NCBI RefSeq assembly: GCF_009760925.1
Contig: NZ_VRLV01000006.1
Coordinates: forward strand, 434,264-498,263
Origin: Nonomuraea typhae
Lineage (GTDB): Bacteria > Actinomycetota > Actinomycetes > Streptosporangiales > Streptosporangiaceae
Reading direction: 5' to 3'
DNA length: 64,000 nucleotides
The notes beneath the pieces were generated by a model, which was not told the origin of the DNA, did not search any database, and was given only the letters and a program-made list of their open reading frames with translations. This document shows, in pieces, positions 24,551 through 32,602 of this stretch; the stretch's first letter is position 1, and each line of letters begins with the position of its first letter. Both the position numbers and the translations under genes were made by a program.

Positions 24551-24556
24551 GAGTCT

Positions 24557-25834
24557 CTAGGAATCGGGCTCGTCGAGCAGGCTCTCCCCGGCGGGCTCGG
24601 GCTTCTTGCGCGCTTTGCGGGGGCGGGCGGGCTCCCCCTCCGCGCGCACGGTCAGCCGGTCGTCGGTCAGCCGGATCGTCAGCGTGTCGCCCGCCGCCAC
24701 GTCCTTGGCCCGCCGCACCACTTCGCCGCCGGGACGCTGCACGATCGCATACCCGCGCTCCAGCGTCGCCGCCGGCGACAACGCGACCAGCTGGGCGCGC
24801 AGGTGCGACAGCGAGTCGGCGGCCCGGTCGAGCGAGCCGGTCAGGCTGCGCCGGGTCCGCTCGCGCAGCGCGTCCACCTGCTCGGCCCTGCGTTCGAGCT
24901 CACGCACCGGATCGGCCAGCGACGGCCGCGAGCGCACCGACGTCAGCCAGGACATCTCGCGATCCAGCCAGCCGCCCATCATCCGGCGCCCCCGGTCACG
25001 CAGCTGCCGCACCAGCGTCAGCTGCTCGCCCACGTCGGGCACGACCTTCTTGGCCGCGTCCGTGGGCGTCGAGGCGCGTACGTCGGCGACCAGGTCGAGC
25101 AGCGGGCTGTCCTGCTCATGGCCGATCGCGCTCACCACCGGCGTACGGCAGGCGGCCACGGCCCTGACCAGGCTCTCGTCCGAGAACGGCAGCAGGTCCT
25201 CCAGCGAGCCGCCGCCCCGGGCGACGACGATCACCTCGACCTCGCGGTCGGCGTCCAGTTTGGTCAGCGCCTCGGTGACCTCGCCCACGGCGTAAGGGCC
25301 CTGGACGGCCACCTCCTCCACCTTGAACCGCACGGCCGGCCAGCGGCGCCGGGCGTTCTCCAGCACGTCACGCTCGGCCGCCGAATCGCGGCCGCAGATC
25401 AGCCCGATCGTGCCCGGCAGGAACGGCAGCCTGCGCTTGCGGTCGGCGTTGAACAACCCCTCGGCCGCCAGCAACTGCCGCAGCCGCTCCAGCCTGGCCA
25501 GCAACTCGCCCACGCCGACCGGCCGGATCTCCAGCGCGGTGAACGCGAACGAGCCACGGTTGACCCAGAAGTCCGGCTTCACGTGGACCACGACCCTGGC
25601 GCCGTCCGCCGGCCTCGGCACGGCCGCCTCGTAGACGCCACGCGGCGCCGTGACCCGCGCCGAGACGTTCGCCACCGGGTCCCGCAGGGTCAGGAACACC
25701 GTCCCGCCCCGCGCGCTCAGATCGGTGATCTGGCCCTCGACCCAGACCGTGCCCAGCTTGCCGATCCAGCCGCCGACCATCTGCAGGACCGTGCGGATCG
25801 GCAAGGGTGACTCGGGGGAGGTCTTCGAGCTCAT
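24557..25834 (-). CDS. xseA: Exodeoxyribonuclease VII large subunit
   Basis: 425 residues. The N-terminal OB-fold domain (about 15-110) carries VWVEGQITDLSARGGTVFLT. The catalytic core (about 130-310) has IGLICGRDSAAERDV, VIVVARGGGSLEDLLPFSDE and VSAIGHEQDSPLLDLVADVR, which hold the conserved Asp, Arg and His residues. A long helical region follows, and a C-terminal beta piece contains LERGYAIVQRPGG. It pairs with XseB to degrade single-stranded DNA. It ends in a basic tail (PRKARKKPEP). Confidence 0.95.
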   Translation of the reverse strand: MSSKTSPESPLPIRTVLQMVGGWIGKLGTVWVEGQITDLSARGGTVFLTLRDPVANVSARVTAPRGVYEAAVPRPADGARVVVHVKPDFWVNRGSFAFTALEIRPVGVGELLARLERLRQLLAAEGLFNADRKRRLPFLPGTIGLICGRDSAAERDVLENARRRWPAVRFKVEEVAVQGPYAVGEVTEALTKLDADREVEVIVVARGGGSLEDLLPFSDESLVRAVAACRTPVVSAIGHEQDSPLLDLVADVRASTPTDAAKKVVPDVGEQLTLVRQLRDRGRRMMGGWLDREMSWLTSVRSRPSLADPVRELERRAEQVDALRERTRRSLTGSLDRAADSLSHLRAQLVALSPAATLERGYAIVQRPGGEVVRRAKDVAAGDTLTIRLTDDRLTVRAEGEPARPRKARKKPEPAGESLLDEPDS

Positions 25835-25861
25835 GGCGGCCAGACTACGGGGCGGGGCCGA

Positions 25862-26926
25862 CTATTCTCCGGCTTCGAGCTTGGCCAGGCGGTTCTCGTA
25901 CATCTTCACGACCGCCGGACGCGCCTGCGTGGCCTGCTCGTAGGCGAGGAACTCCCGGATCTGCCCGGCGCTCTTACCCCGCATCCTGGCCCGCAGCGAC
26001 GCCACGGTCAGCCCGTCATACCCCTCCAACGGCTCCCTGCCCTGGGCCTTGCTGGCACCCTTGGCCGCCCGGGACTTGGAGGGCTCCGGCTGCGCCGTCG
26101 CGGCGGCCTCGACCTCGGAGGAGGGCGGCGTAACGGCCGCGTCGGCCGCCGGCTTGGGCTTGGCTGCCGTCCGCCGGGTGGCCCGGGGCTTGGCCGGCTT
26201 GGCGGGCCTCGCCTCGGTGGAGGGCTCCGGCTGCGCCGTCGCGGCGGCCTCGGTCTCAGGAGAGGGCGGCGCAACGGCCGCGTCGGCCGCCGGCTTCGCC
26301 TCGGCACTCGCGGCCACATCCGCGGCGGCCTCAGGCTTTCCAGCACCGGTGGCGGGCTTTGCCACATCTGCCTCGGGCTCCGCGGCCTCGGTCTTGGGCT
26401 CCACCTCGGCAACCGAGGCAGCGCCGGCCTCCGGCTTCGTCGTAGCAGCCGCGGGCTTCGCAGCACTCGCCTCAGCAGCCTCGGGCTTCGCTGCTTCAGC
26501 CGCGGACCCACCCGAAGGCCTCGCCGTGGCGGTGGAGGCGGTGGTTTCGGGCTTTGCCTCGGCAGCCGGGGCCTCGGCCGGCTTGGCCGGGGTGAAGATG
26601 ACCGGTTCCACCTTGGTCTTCGGGGCGGTCCCGTTGGGCTCCGCCGTACCGGTGGAGGAGGGGCGAGGCGCGAAGATGACCGGCTCCCTGCGCGGCTTCG
26701 GCTCGTCGGCGTCGGTGAGCTGGTCGGCGGCGGGGCGGGTGGCGGACTCCTCCTCCGTCTCCTGCTTGGCCAGCCCCTTGATGGTGTTCTTCACCCGGTC
26801 CACGAACAGCAGTGCCTGCCCGGCCGCGCTGAGCGTGGATTGGATGACGACGAGGGGAAGCTCCTTGGCCTTCTCCTTGTCGGTGACGGTTTTGGCGATG
26901 TTCCGTATCACGTCGCTGAGGGACAT
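25862..26926 (-). CDS. Lipid-droplet-associated-type protein with Ala/Pro repeats
   Basis: 354 residues from ATG 26926 (AGGGAG upstream). The N-terminus (SLSDVIRNIAKTVTDKEKAK, then ELPLVVIQSTLSAAGQALL) and the C-terminus (YDGLTVASLRARMRGKSAG, then IREFLAYEQATQARP) flank a long low-complexity middle of Ala, Pro, Glu and Lys. Position between xseA and ispH matches Rv1109c-type proteins, described as lipid-droplet associated. Those are much shorter, so the middle is an expansion. It contains an ~80-bp direct repeat (26078-26157 and 26219-26298, 141 bases apart). Confidence 0.75.
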   Translation of the reverse strand: MSLSDVIRNIAKTVTDKEKAKELPLVVIQSTLSAAGQALLFVDRVKNTIKGLAKQETEEESATRPAADQLTDADEPKPRREPVIFAPRPSSTGTAEPNGTAPKTKVEPVIFTPAKPAEAPAAEAKPETTASTATARPSGGSAAEAAKPEAAEASAAKPAAATTKPEAGAASVAEVEPKTEAAEPEADVAKPATGAGKPEAAADVAASAEAKPAADAAVAPPSPETEAAATAQPEPSTEARPAKPAKPRATRRTAAKPKPAADAAVTPPSSEVEAAATAQPEPSKSRAAKGASKAQGREPLEGYDGLTVASLRARMRGKSAGQIREFLAYEQATQARPAVVKMYENRLAKLEAGE

Positions 26927-27040
26927 GAGCACTCCCTGGGGTTACACGGGGCGGGGGCCCGGTTGGGACGGCAGTCTGGCAAACGTGCGAGGTACCCCGC
27001 ACGCTCCGGCCGGTTCGCCGCTCCACGTAGCATAGGGAGC

Positions 27041-28006
27041 ATGGAGCCGAAGACCCCCACCAGCCGACGCGTCCTCGTAGCCAAGCCGCGTGGCTACTGC
27101 GCCGGAGTCGATCGAGCCGTGGTCGCGGTCGAGAAAGCTCTCGAGCAGTACGGCGCGCCCATCTACGTGCGCAAGCAGATCGTCCACAACGTCCACGTGG
27201 TCAAGACGCTCGAGGCCAAGGGCGCGATTTTCGTGGAGGAGACCGACGAGGTGCCCGAGGGCGAGATCGTGGTGTTCTCCGCCCACGGCGTGAGCCCGGC
27301 GGTCCACAAGGAGGCCAGGCAGCGGCAGCTGCGCACGATCGACGCCACCTGCCCGCTGGTGACGAAGGTGCACAACGAGGCCAAGCGGTTCGCCGGCCAG
27401 GACTACGACATCCTGCTCATCGGCCACGAGGGCCACGAGGAGGTCGAGGGCACCGCGGGTGAGGCTCCTGACCACGTTCGGCTGGTCGACGGCGTCGAGT
27501 CGGTGGAGCACGTCCAGGTCAAGGACCCGAGCCGACTGGTCTGGCTGTCCCAGACGACCCTGTCGGTGGACGAGACGAACGAGACCGTCGCCCGGCTCAA
27601 GGAGCGGTTCCCGACGCTGATGGACCCGCCGAGCGACGACATCTGCTACGCCACCCAGAACCGCCAGGTCGCGGTGAAGGAGATCGCGGCCGAGTCGCAG
27701 CTGGTCATCGTGGTCGGCTCGGAGAACTCCTCCAACTCCAAGCGCCTGGTCGAGGTGGCCAAGGACTACGGCGCCGACGCCTCCTACCTGGTCGACTACG
27801 CCAGCGACATCCGTGACGAGTGGCTGGAGGGCGTCACCACGGTCGGCGTGACCAGCGGCGCGTCCGTGCCGGAGGAACTGGTCGAGGAGGTGCTGGCGCA
27901 CCTGGCCGGGTTCGGCTTCGACGACGTGCGCGAGGTGCAGCCGGTGGACGAGCGCATGCGCTTCGCCCTGCCGCACGAGCTGCGCAAGGACCTGCGCGCC
28001 TCCTGA
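27041..28006 (+). CDS. ispH: 4-hydroxy-3-methylbut-2-enyl diphosphate reductase
   Basis: 321 residues; last step of the MEP isoprenoid pathway, making IPP and DMAPP with a 4Fe-4S cluster. The three cluster cysteines are Cys20 (PRGYCAGVDRA), Cys104 (DATCPLVTKVH) and Cys202 (DICYATQNRQ). Substrate-binding residues are visible in HNVHVV, SAHGVSP, GHEGHEE and GSENSSNSKRL. No ribosome-binding site has good spacing; TAGCAT (27028-27033) stands seven bases before the ATG, suggesting leaderless transcription. It is divergent from the lipid-droplet-type gene. Confidence 0.95.
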   Translation: MEPKTPTSRRVLVAKPRGYCAGVDRAVVAVEKALEQYGAPIYVRKQIVHNVHVVKTLEAKGAIFVEETDEVPEGEIVVFSAHGVSPAVHKEARQRQLRTIDATCPLVTKVHNEAKRFAGQDYDILLIGHEGHEEVEGTAGEAPDHVRLVDGVESVEHVQVKDPSRLVWLSQTTLSVDETNETVARLKERFPTLMDPPSDDICYATQNRQVAVKEIAAESQLVIVVGSENSSNSKRLVEVAKDYGADASYLVDYASDIRDEWLEGVTTVGVTSGASVPEELVEEVLAHLAGFGFDDVREVQPVDERMRFALPHELRKDLRAS

Positions 28007-28038
28007 CGCCTGACCTGTCTGAGAAGCTTCCCTGACGC

Positions 28039-28554
28039 CTATTCTTCGCGGCGGGCCGTGCCGTACACGCGCGGCTCGAAGTAGCCCTCGGGCTCGGGCG
28101 CGAACGTCTGCTCCCTGCGCGGCCGTGGCACCTCGGCTCCGGCCCGCAGCTCTTCGCGCAGGTCGCGGACGTTGTCCCGCAGCCCGCGCCGCCAGGCGAC
28201 GGCCAGGACGACGGCCGATCCGGCGAACAGCCACGGCGCCCCCGCCGACAGCGAGGTGTAGAGGCCGAGCGCGAGCGAGCCCACGATCGAGGCGGAGCTG
28301 AAGGCGCGCAGAAGTTCGACGACGAAGGTGGCGCAGAAGAACACCAGCGGCGGCGTCACCACGAGTGACAGCAGCTCGCGCCGGTTCGCCAGGATGACGC
28401 CGAGCAGGCTGCCGGCGACGAAGAACAGCCCGATCAGGAACCCCAGCCCGAGCCACGATGTCAGGACATATCCTGCAATGGTGGCCGCGAAGGCGAGCGC
28501 GATCGCGCCTCGGGCGGTCAGCTTCACAGCCGAACGCCTGCCTTTCCCACTCAC
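28039..28554 (-). CDS. DUF6542-like membrane protein
   Basis: 171 residues with a basic N-terminus (MSGKGRRSAVKLTARG) and four hydrophobic helices at about 16-34, 36-55, 62-82 and 95-120. A charged C-terminal tail (RRGLRDNVRDLREELRAG) follows. The position next to ispH and near ychF matches the small membrane protein at this locus in other actinobacteria (DUF6542). Function unknown. It is convergent with ispH and lies 14 bases after the rmuC start-side gene on the same strand order. Confidence 0.75.
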   Translation of the reverse strand: MSGKGRRSAVKLTARGAIALAFAATIAGYVLTSWLGLGFLIGLFFVAGSLLGVILANRRELLSLVVTPPLVFFCATFVVELLRAFSSASIVGSLALGLYTSLSAGAPWLFAGSAVVLAVAWRRGLRDNVRDLREELRAGAEVPRPRREQTFAPEPEGYFEPRVYGTARREE

Positions 28555-28568
28555 CGGTCTCGCCCCCC

Positions 28569-29834
28569 TTACTGCGACCCGTTGGCCAACTTACCGTTCG
28601 CCTGCGAAATCAGAGACGACGTTTCCAGGAGTTCGGGCGAGGCGAGGGGCCTGGGCAGCCCTTCGAGCATCTCCGGAGCGTCCAGCTCGCCGTCGACAAC
28701 TCCTAGGTCGTGAAGCTTGCGCGCGGTGACCAGAACACGGCTTTCGAGCGATCCAACCGTCTTGTTGTAGGTCTCCACGGCCCGGGTCAGCGACTTGCCG
28801 AGCGAGTCCACGTTACGCCCGAGGGACGACAGCCGCTCGTACAACTCCTTGCCCAGCTCGAAGACCGCCCGCGCGTTCTCGCTGAGCGCCGCCTGCTGCC
28901 AGGCGTAGTGCGCGGTGCGCAACATCGTGATCAGCGTGGTCGGGGTGGCGATGTGCACGCGCCGGGTCATCGCGTACTCCAGCAGCCCCGGGTCGCGCTC
29001 CAGCGCCGGCGCCAGGAACGCCTCGCCCGGGATGAACAGCACCACGAACTCGGGCGTCGGGTTGAACGCCTGCCAGTACGCCTTCCCGGCCAGCTGGTCG
29101 ATGTGCTGGCGCACGTGCTTGGCGTGGGCGTCCAGCCGGACCGAGGCCAGCGACTCGTCGGACGCCTCCGCCGCCTCCAGATAGGCCGCCAGCGAGACCT
29201 TGGAGTCGACCACGATGTTCTTGCCGCCGGCCAGCCGTACGACCATGTCGGGCCGCTGGGCGCCCTCGGTGACCTGCTCGTCGAAGTCGCAGTGGCGCTG
29301 CATGCCGGCGATCTCGGCCACCCGCCGCAGCTGCAGCTCGCCCCAGCGCCCGCGCGCCTCCGGCCGCTGCAGGGCGCGCACGAGCGCCGTCGTCTGGGAA
29401 CGCAGCTGCTCGTTGCTCTGCCGTACGAACTCCATCTGCTTGGCCAGCTCCGCGCGGGCGGCGCGTGAGCCCGACTCGGTGTCGCGCAGCTGCGCCTCGA
29501 CCCTGGCCAGGAGGTCCTTCAGCGGCTCGACCAGGTGCTCGACGGCCTGCTTGCGCTGCTCCAGCTCGCCGCTGGCCTCGGCGCGGGTGGCCGCCAGGCG
29601 GGTCTCGGCCAGCTCGAGGAAGCGGAGGTTGTTGACGTCCAGGGCGCGCGTGGACAGCGCCTGGAAACGCTCGGCCAGCTGCTCCTCGACGTACTCGAGC
29701 TTGTCGCCGGCCGCCTTCGCGCGGGCGTCGGCCTCCGCGACCCTGACGGCCATCCTGGTGCGCGCCAGCAGGAACCCGATGGCGAGGCCGGCGGCCAGTC
29801 CGATGAGAAGGGAGACGACGTCCACTCCAGGCAT
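28569..29834 (-). CDS. rmuC: DNA recombination protein RmuC
   Basis: 421 residues. One N-terminal membrane helix (VVSLLIGLAAGLAIGFLLA) is followed by a long coiled coil (about 30-150). The RmuC nuclease-like domain (about 160-370) carries RGRWGELQLRRVAEIAGM, RPDMVVRLAGGKNIVVDSK and PTPEFVVLFIPGEAFL. It limits inversions at short repeats in enterobacteria; the exact biochemistry is unsettled. The ATG at 29834 is chosen because the anchor helix starts there; the frame is open further upstream without a domain. Confidence 0.92.
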   Translation of the reverse strand: MPGVDVVSLLIGLAAGLAIGFLLARTRMAVRVAEADARAKAAGDKLEYVEEQLAERFQALSTRALDVNNLRFLELAETRLAATRAEASGELEQRKQAVEHLVEPLKDLLARVEAQLRDTESGSRAARAELAKQMEFVRQSNEQLRSQTTALVRALQRPEARGRWGELQLRRVAEIAGMQRHCDFDEQVTEGAQRPDMVVRLAGGKNIVVDSKVSLAAYLEAAEASDESLASVRLDAHAKHVRQHIDQLAGKAYWQAFNPTPEFVVLFIPGEAFLAPALERDPGLLEYAMTRRVHIATPTTLITMLRTAHYAWQQAALSENARAVFELGKELYERLSSLGRNVDSLGKSLTRAVETYNKTVGSLESRVLVTARKLHDLGVVDGELDAPEMLEGLPRPLASPELLETSSLISQANGKLANGSQ

Positions 29835-29920
29835 CGTCCCACGACACGCGGCGCGGATCTTCCCGACACGCTTGCGCATTCCGCTTGTGCGGCACATCTC
29901 GCGTCACTCAGAGTACCCAT

Positions 29921-30664
29921 ATGGCTACCGGTTCGCGCATGATGGTCTCGCTCGCCGCCACCATCGCGGTGGCCGCCGTCGTGGTCGCCGCCGCGGGCAC
30001 CGTCATCGCGGGCCGTGCCCGGCCGTCGCCGTCGGCCATGCCCCGCCAGACGCTGATGTGGTCGCCGGGCTCCTGCGCCGCCCGCGACGGGGCCCGCTTC
30101 TCGCTGACGCCCTGCGCGCGCGGCCAGGCCGAGGTCCTCACGCTCGCCGCCGACCCTCCGGGCCGCGGCGACTGCCCCGACGACACCGACGAGGTCGTAC
30201 GGCTCGGCGGGGGCCGCACCGCCTGCGTCCGCAACTTCCAGGAGCCCCACCCCGGACGTCCCGGGCAGGGCGGCGGCGTGCTGCGCGCGGGCGACTGCGT
30301 GGCACTCGACGGCCGCGAGCGCCCGTGCTCGTCCGCGTCGTGGTACGGCAGAGCCGTGGCGGTCACCGGCGACGCCACCAGCTGCCCGCCGGGAACCCTC
30401 GACACCCTGGACGCCCCCGACGCCGTGGTCTGCCTGGGCAAGGGTGGCGGCGTCCTGGCGGCGGGCATGTGCGTGGCCGCGCCGCGCAAGGGCGTGGTCA
30501 GGCGCTCGGCCATCTCCGGCGTCCCCTGCGCCTCGTCCCGCGCCTGGGCCCGGGTCACCGGCATCGAGAAGTCGGCACGCGGCTGCCCGAAGGGTTCCGA
30601 CCGGTTCTTCCGCGCCCGAGGCGCCTATCGGCCGGTGACCTGCTTGCACCTTGTGAGCAAGTAA
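29921..30664 (+). CDS. Cys-rich secreted or membrane-anchored hypothetical protein
   Basis: 247 residues. An uncleaved signal anchor or signal peptide lies at about 7-31 (MVSLAATIAVAAVVVAAAG). The rest is an external domain with about a dozen Cys, spaced in repeated segments such as WSPGSCAARDGARFSLTPCA, GVLRAGDCVALDGRERPC and GVLAAGMCVAAP. The repeats suggest three disulfide-bonded modules of about 70 residues. I do not recognise the family. There is no ribosome-binding site upstream of the ATG, so the message may be leaderless. Confidence 0.65.
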   Translation: MATGSRMMVSLAATIAVAAVVVAAAGTVIAGRARPSPSAMPRQTLMWSPGSCAARDGARFSLTPCARGQAEVLTLAADPPGRGDCPDDTDEVVRLGGGRTACVRNFQEPHPGRPGQGGGVLRAGDCVALDGRERPCSSASWYGRAVAVTGDATSCPPGTLDTLDAPDAVVCLGKGGGVLAAGMCVAAPRKGVVRRSAISGVPCASSRAWARVTGIEKSARGCPKGSDRFFRARGAYRPVTCLHLVSK

Positions 30665-30675
30665 ACTCGGCCATC

Positions 30676-30750
30676 GTGAGTGAGCGCAGCGAGCGAACCA
30701 TTAGACACAGCAGTCAAAGGCTCGCGCGAACGACGGAGTCGGTCGCGTGA
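30676..30750 (+). CDS. Overlapping leader ORF upstream of ychF (SERSER type)
   Basis: A 24-codon frame from GTG 30676, SERSERTIRHSSQRLARTT plus four residues, whose TGA overlaps the GTG of ychF (GTGA). The start GTGAGTGAGCGCAGCGAGCG is, to my recollection, a motif scattered through actinomycete genomes that creates many SERSER-type protein starts. It is either a translated leader coupled to ychF or a repeat element without coding function. Confidence 0.35.
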   Translation: MSERSERTIRHSSQRLARTTESVA

Positions 30751-31823
30751 GTCTCTCCATCGGCATCGTCGGCCTGCCCAACGTCGGCAAGTCCACGCTT
30801 TTCAACGCGCTGACCAAGACCGGCAACGCGCTGGCGGCCAACTACCCGTTCGCCACCATCGAGCCCAACGTGGGCATCGTGGGCGTGCCCGACGACCGGC
30901 TGCCCAAGCTGGCCGAGATCTTCGGCTCGGCCAAGATCCTGCCGGCGAAGGTGGAGTTCGTCGACATCGCGGGGCTGGTGCGCGGCGCTTCGGAGGGGCA
31001 GGGGCGGGGAAACCAGTTCCTGGCCAACATCCGCGACACCGACGCGATCTGCCAGGTCATCCGGGTCTTCGCCGACCCCGACGTGACGCACGTCGACGGT
31101 GAGATCTCCCCCAAGCGGGACATCGAGACGATCAACACCGAGCTCATCTACGCCGATCTTCAGACGGTGGAGAAGGCGATCCCGCGCCTGCAGAAGGAGG
31201 CGCGCAACAACAAGGACAAGAAGAGCGCGCTGGAGGCGGCCGAGGCCGCGGCCAAGGTGCTGGAGACCGGTAAGACGATCTTCGAGAGCGGCCTCGACCT
31301 GGACGGCTTGCGCGAGCTGCACCTGCTGACGGCCAAGCCGTTCCTCTACGTGTTCAACCTCGACGCCGACGAGCTGGTCGACTCCGCGCTGCGCGAGCAG
31401 CTGTCGGCCCTGGTGGCGCCGGCCGAGGCGGTCTTCCTGGACGCCAAGATCGAGTCCGAGCTGGTGGAGCTCGACGACGAGGAGGCCCTGGAGCTGCTGC
31501 AGTCCGTCGGGCAGGAGGAGTCGGGGCTGTCGCAGCTGGCCCGGGTCGGCTTCGAGACGCTGGGTCTTCAGACGTACCTGACGGCCGGCCCCAAGGAGAC
31601 GCGGGCCTGGACGATCAAGAAGGGCGCGACCGCGCCCGAGGCGGCCGGCGTCATTCACACCGACTTTCAGCGCGGCTTCATCAAGGCCGAGATCGTCTCC
31701 TTCGACGATCTCGTCGAGGCGGGCTCGATCGCCAGCGCACGCTCGGTGGGCAAGGCGCGCATCGAGGGTAAGGACTACGTCATGCGCGATGGCGACGTGG
31801 TTGAATTCCGCTTCAACGTTTGA
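30747..31823 (+). CDS. ychF: Redox-regulated ATPase YchF (Obg-like)
   Basis: 358 residues. The P-loop GLPNVGKS spans 9-16, PFATIEPNVG is switch I and DIAGLVRGAS the G3 region. A helical insertion (about 120-195) is followed by NLDADE in place of the NKxD guanine motif, which explains ATP preference. The C-terminal TGS domain (about 275-358) ends VMRDGDVVEFRF. YchF binds ribosomes and modulates oxidative-stress responses. It starts at GTG directly overlapped by a short upstream frame. The T4SS-like cluster begins just downstream. Confidence 0.95.
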   Translation: MSLSIGIVGLPNVGKSTLFNALTKTGNALAANYPFATIEPNVGIVGVPDDRLPKLAEIFGSAKILPAKVEFVDIAGLVRGASEGQGRGNQFLANIRDTDAICQVIRVFADPDVTHVDGEISPKRDIETINTELIYADLQTVEKAIPRLQKEARNNKDKKSALEAAEAAAKVLETGKTIFESGLDLDGLRELHLLTAKPFLYVFNLDADELVDSALREQLSALVAPAEAVFLDAKIESELVELDDEEALELLQSVGQEESGLSQLARVGFETLGLQTYLTAGPKETRAWTIKKGATAPEAAGVIHTDFQRGFIKAEIVSFDDLVEAGSIASARSVGKARIEGKDYVMRDGDVVEFRFNV

Positions 31824-31837
31824 CCATCTACGTCAAC

Positions 31838-31892
31838 CCCTCCCGGCGCTCATGCGTCGAATCGTCACGGCGTTCACGCTGACTCGGGAGGG
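31838..31892 (+). promoter_or_regulatory. Long-range stem that could hide a ribosome-binding site
   Basis: CCCTCCCG (31838-31845) is complementary to CGGGAGGG (31885-31892), and the second arm contains the GGGAGGG that serves the gene at 31897. Pairing would block translation of that gene. It lies directly after the ychF stop codon. Confidence 0.35.
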
Positions 31893-31896
31893 CCTG

Positions 31897-32241
31897 ATGA
31901 TCCGTCGCATACTTCGCAAACGACGCCCGGCGCCGTCGCTGGCCGGCATCAGCATGGAGGAGGAGCTCGCCTTGCTCAGGGTCGAGCTCATGTACGGCCT
32001 GCGGGTGAACCGTGAGGCATACCTTCGCAGGAAGGTCGACGAGCGGGCCGAGGCGGCCGCGCGGTTGAGCGGCGCCAACGCCGCGGACATGCTGGCCGGG
32101 CTGCGCGACTCGCTGGAGCGCGCGGTGCCCCGGCACAAGGTCGTGGACCTGGGCTCCCGGCGCAACGTTATCGATCTTCGTGGCCGCAACGTCGTCGAGT
32201 TGCACGGACGCCGTTCCTCGGAGGATCCGGAACCCGCCTGA
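31897..32241 (+). CDS. Small basic hypothetical protein
   Basis: 114 residues. It has a basic start (MIRRILRKRRPAP), a helical middle (SMEEELALLRVELMYGLRVN) and a C-terminal run of short beta-like units (KVVDLGSRRNVIDLRGRNVV). There is no membrane segment. GGGAGGG is correctly placed before ATG 31897; an in-frame extension overlaps the end of ychF and is not preferred. I do not recognise the family. It sits between ychF and a terminator, so it probably belongs to the ychF transcript. Confidence 0.6.
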   Translation: MIRRILRKRRPAPSLAGISMEEELALLRVELMYGLRVNREAYLRRKVDERAEAAARLSGANAADMLAGLRDSLERAVPRHKVVDLGSRRNVIDLRGRNVVELHGRRSSEDPEPA

Positions 32242-32260
32242 CCAGGCGTGGTTCGGCCGG

Positions 32261-32290
32261 CCGCACTCCCGTCCCGGGGGTGCGGTTTGT
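32261..32290 (+). terminator. Rho-independent terminator after the ychF unit
   Basis: A ten-bp stem with one G-U pair (32261-32270 with 32276-32285) and a five-base loop, followed by a T-rich stretch (TTTGTCGTGTTTT). It separates the ychF transcript from the secretion-type cluster. Confidence 0.8.
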
Positions 32291-32602
32291 CGTGTTTTAT
32301 GGCAAATGCGCAGCTCGGGACAGTCGCTGAGCCATTTGGACAGCAATCTCTGTCCGGAAGGTAATGGGCGATGTGCGTCTAGCCTGGTCGAATGCCAATT
32401 CCACAGGAATGGGACAGGAGCCGGCACTCCGTCCTGTCATACGGACTCGGTTTGCCCCCGAGCGGCGATGCCTGCAGCATGGGCGTGGCTTTCCTGGAAC
32501 AATTGGCAGGACCGGATAGGGTGACACCTTCACCACGGATGATGGGGATCGGCAACGGACGACACCGCGCCAGCCGGGGGGACGGGCGCGAGCGGAGGCG
32601 TG
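32291..32602 (+). promoter_or_regulatory. Promoter region of the T4SS-like operon
   Basis: This ~310-base gene-free stretch is less GC-rich than its flanks. It contains two inverted repeats with a GACAG core: GGACAG-N6-CTGTCC (32338-32355) and GACAGG-N14-CCTGTC (32413-32438). GGGACAG also occurs near 32317. TAGCCT (near 32380) between the two repeats is a candidate -10. This layout fits a repressor or activator site controlling the operon. An open frame at 32392-32613 looks like chance. Confidence 0.45.
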
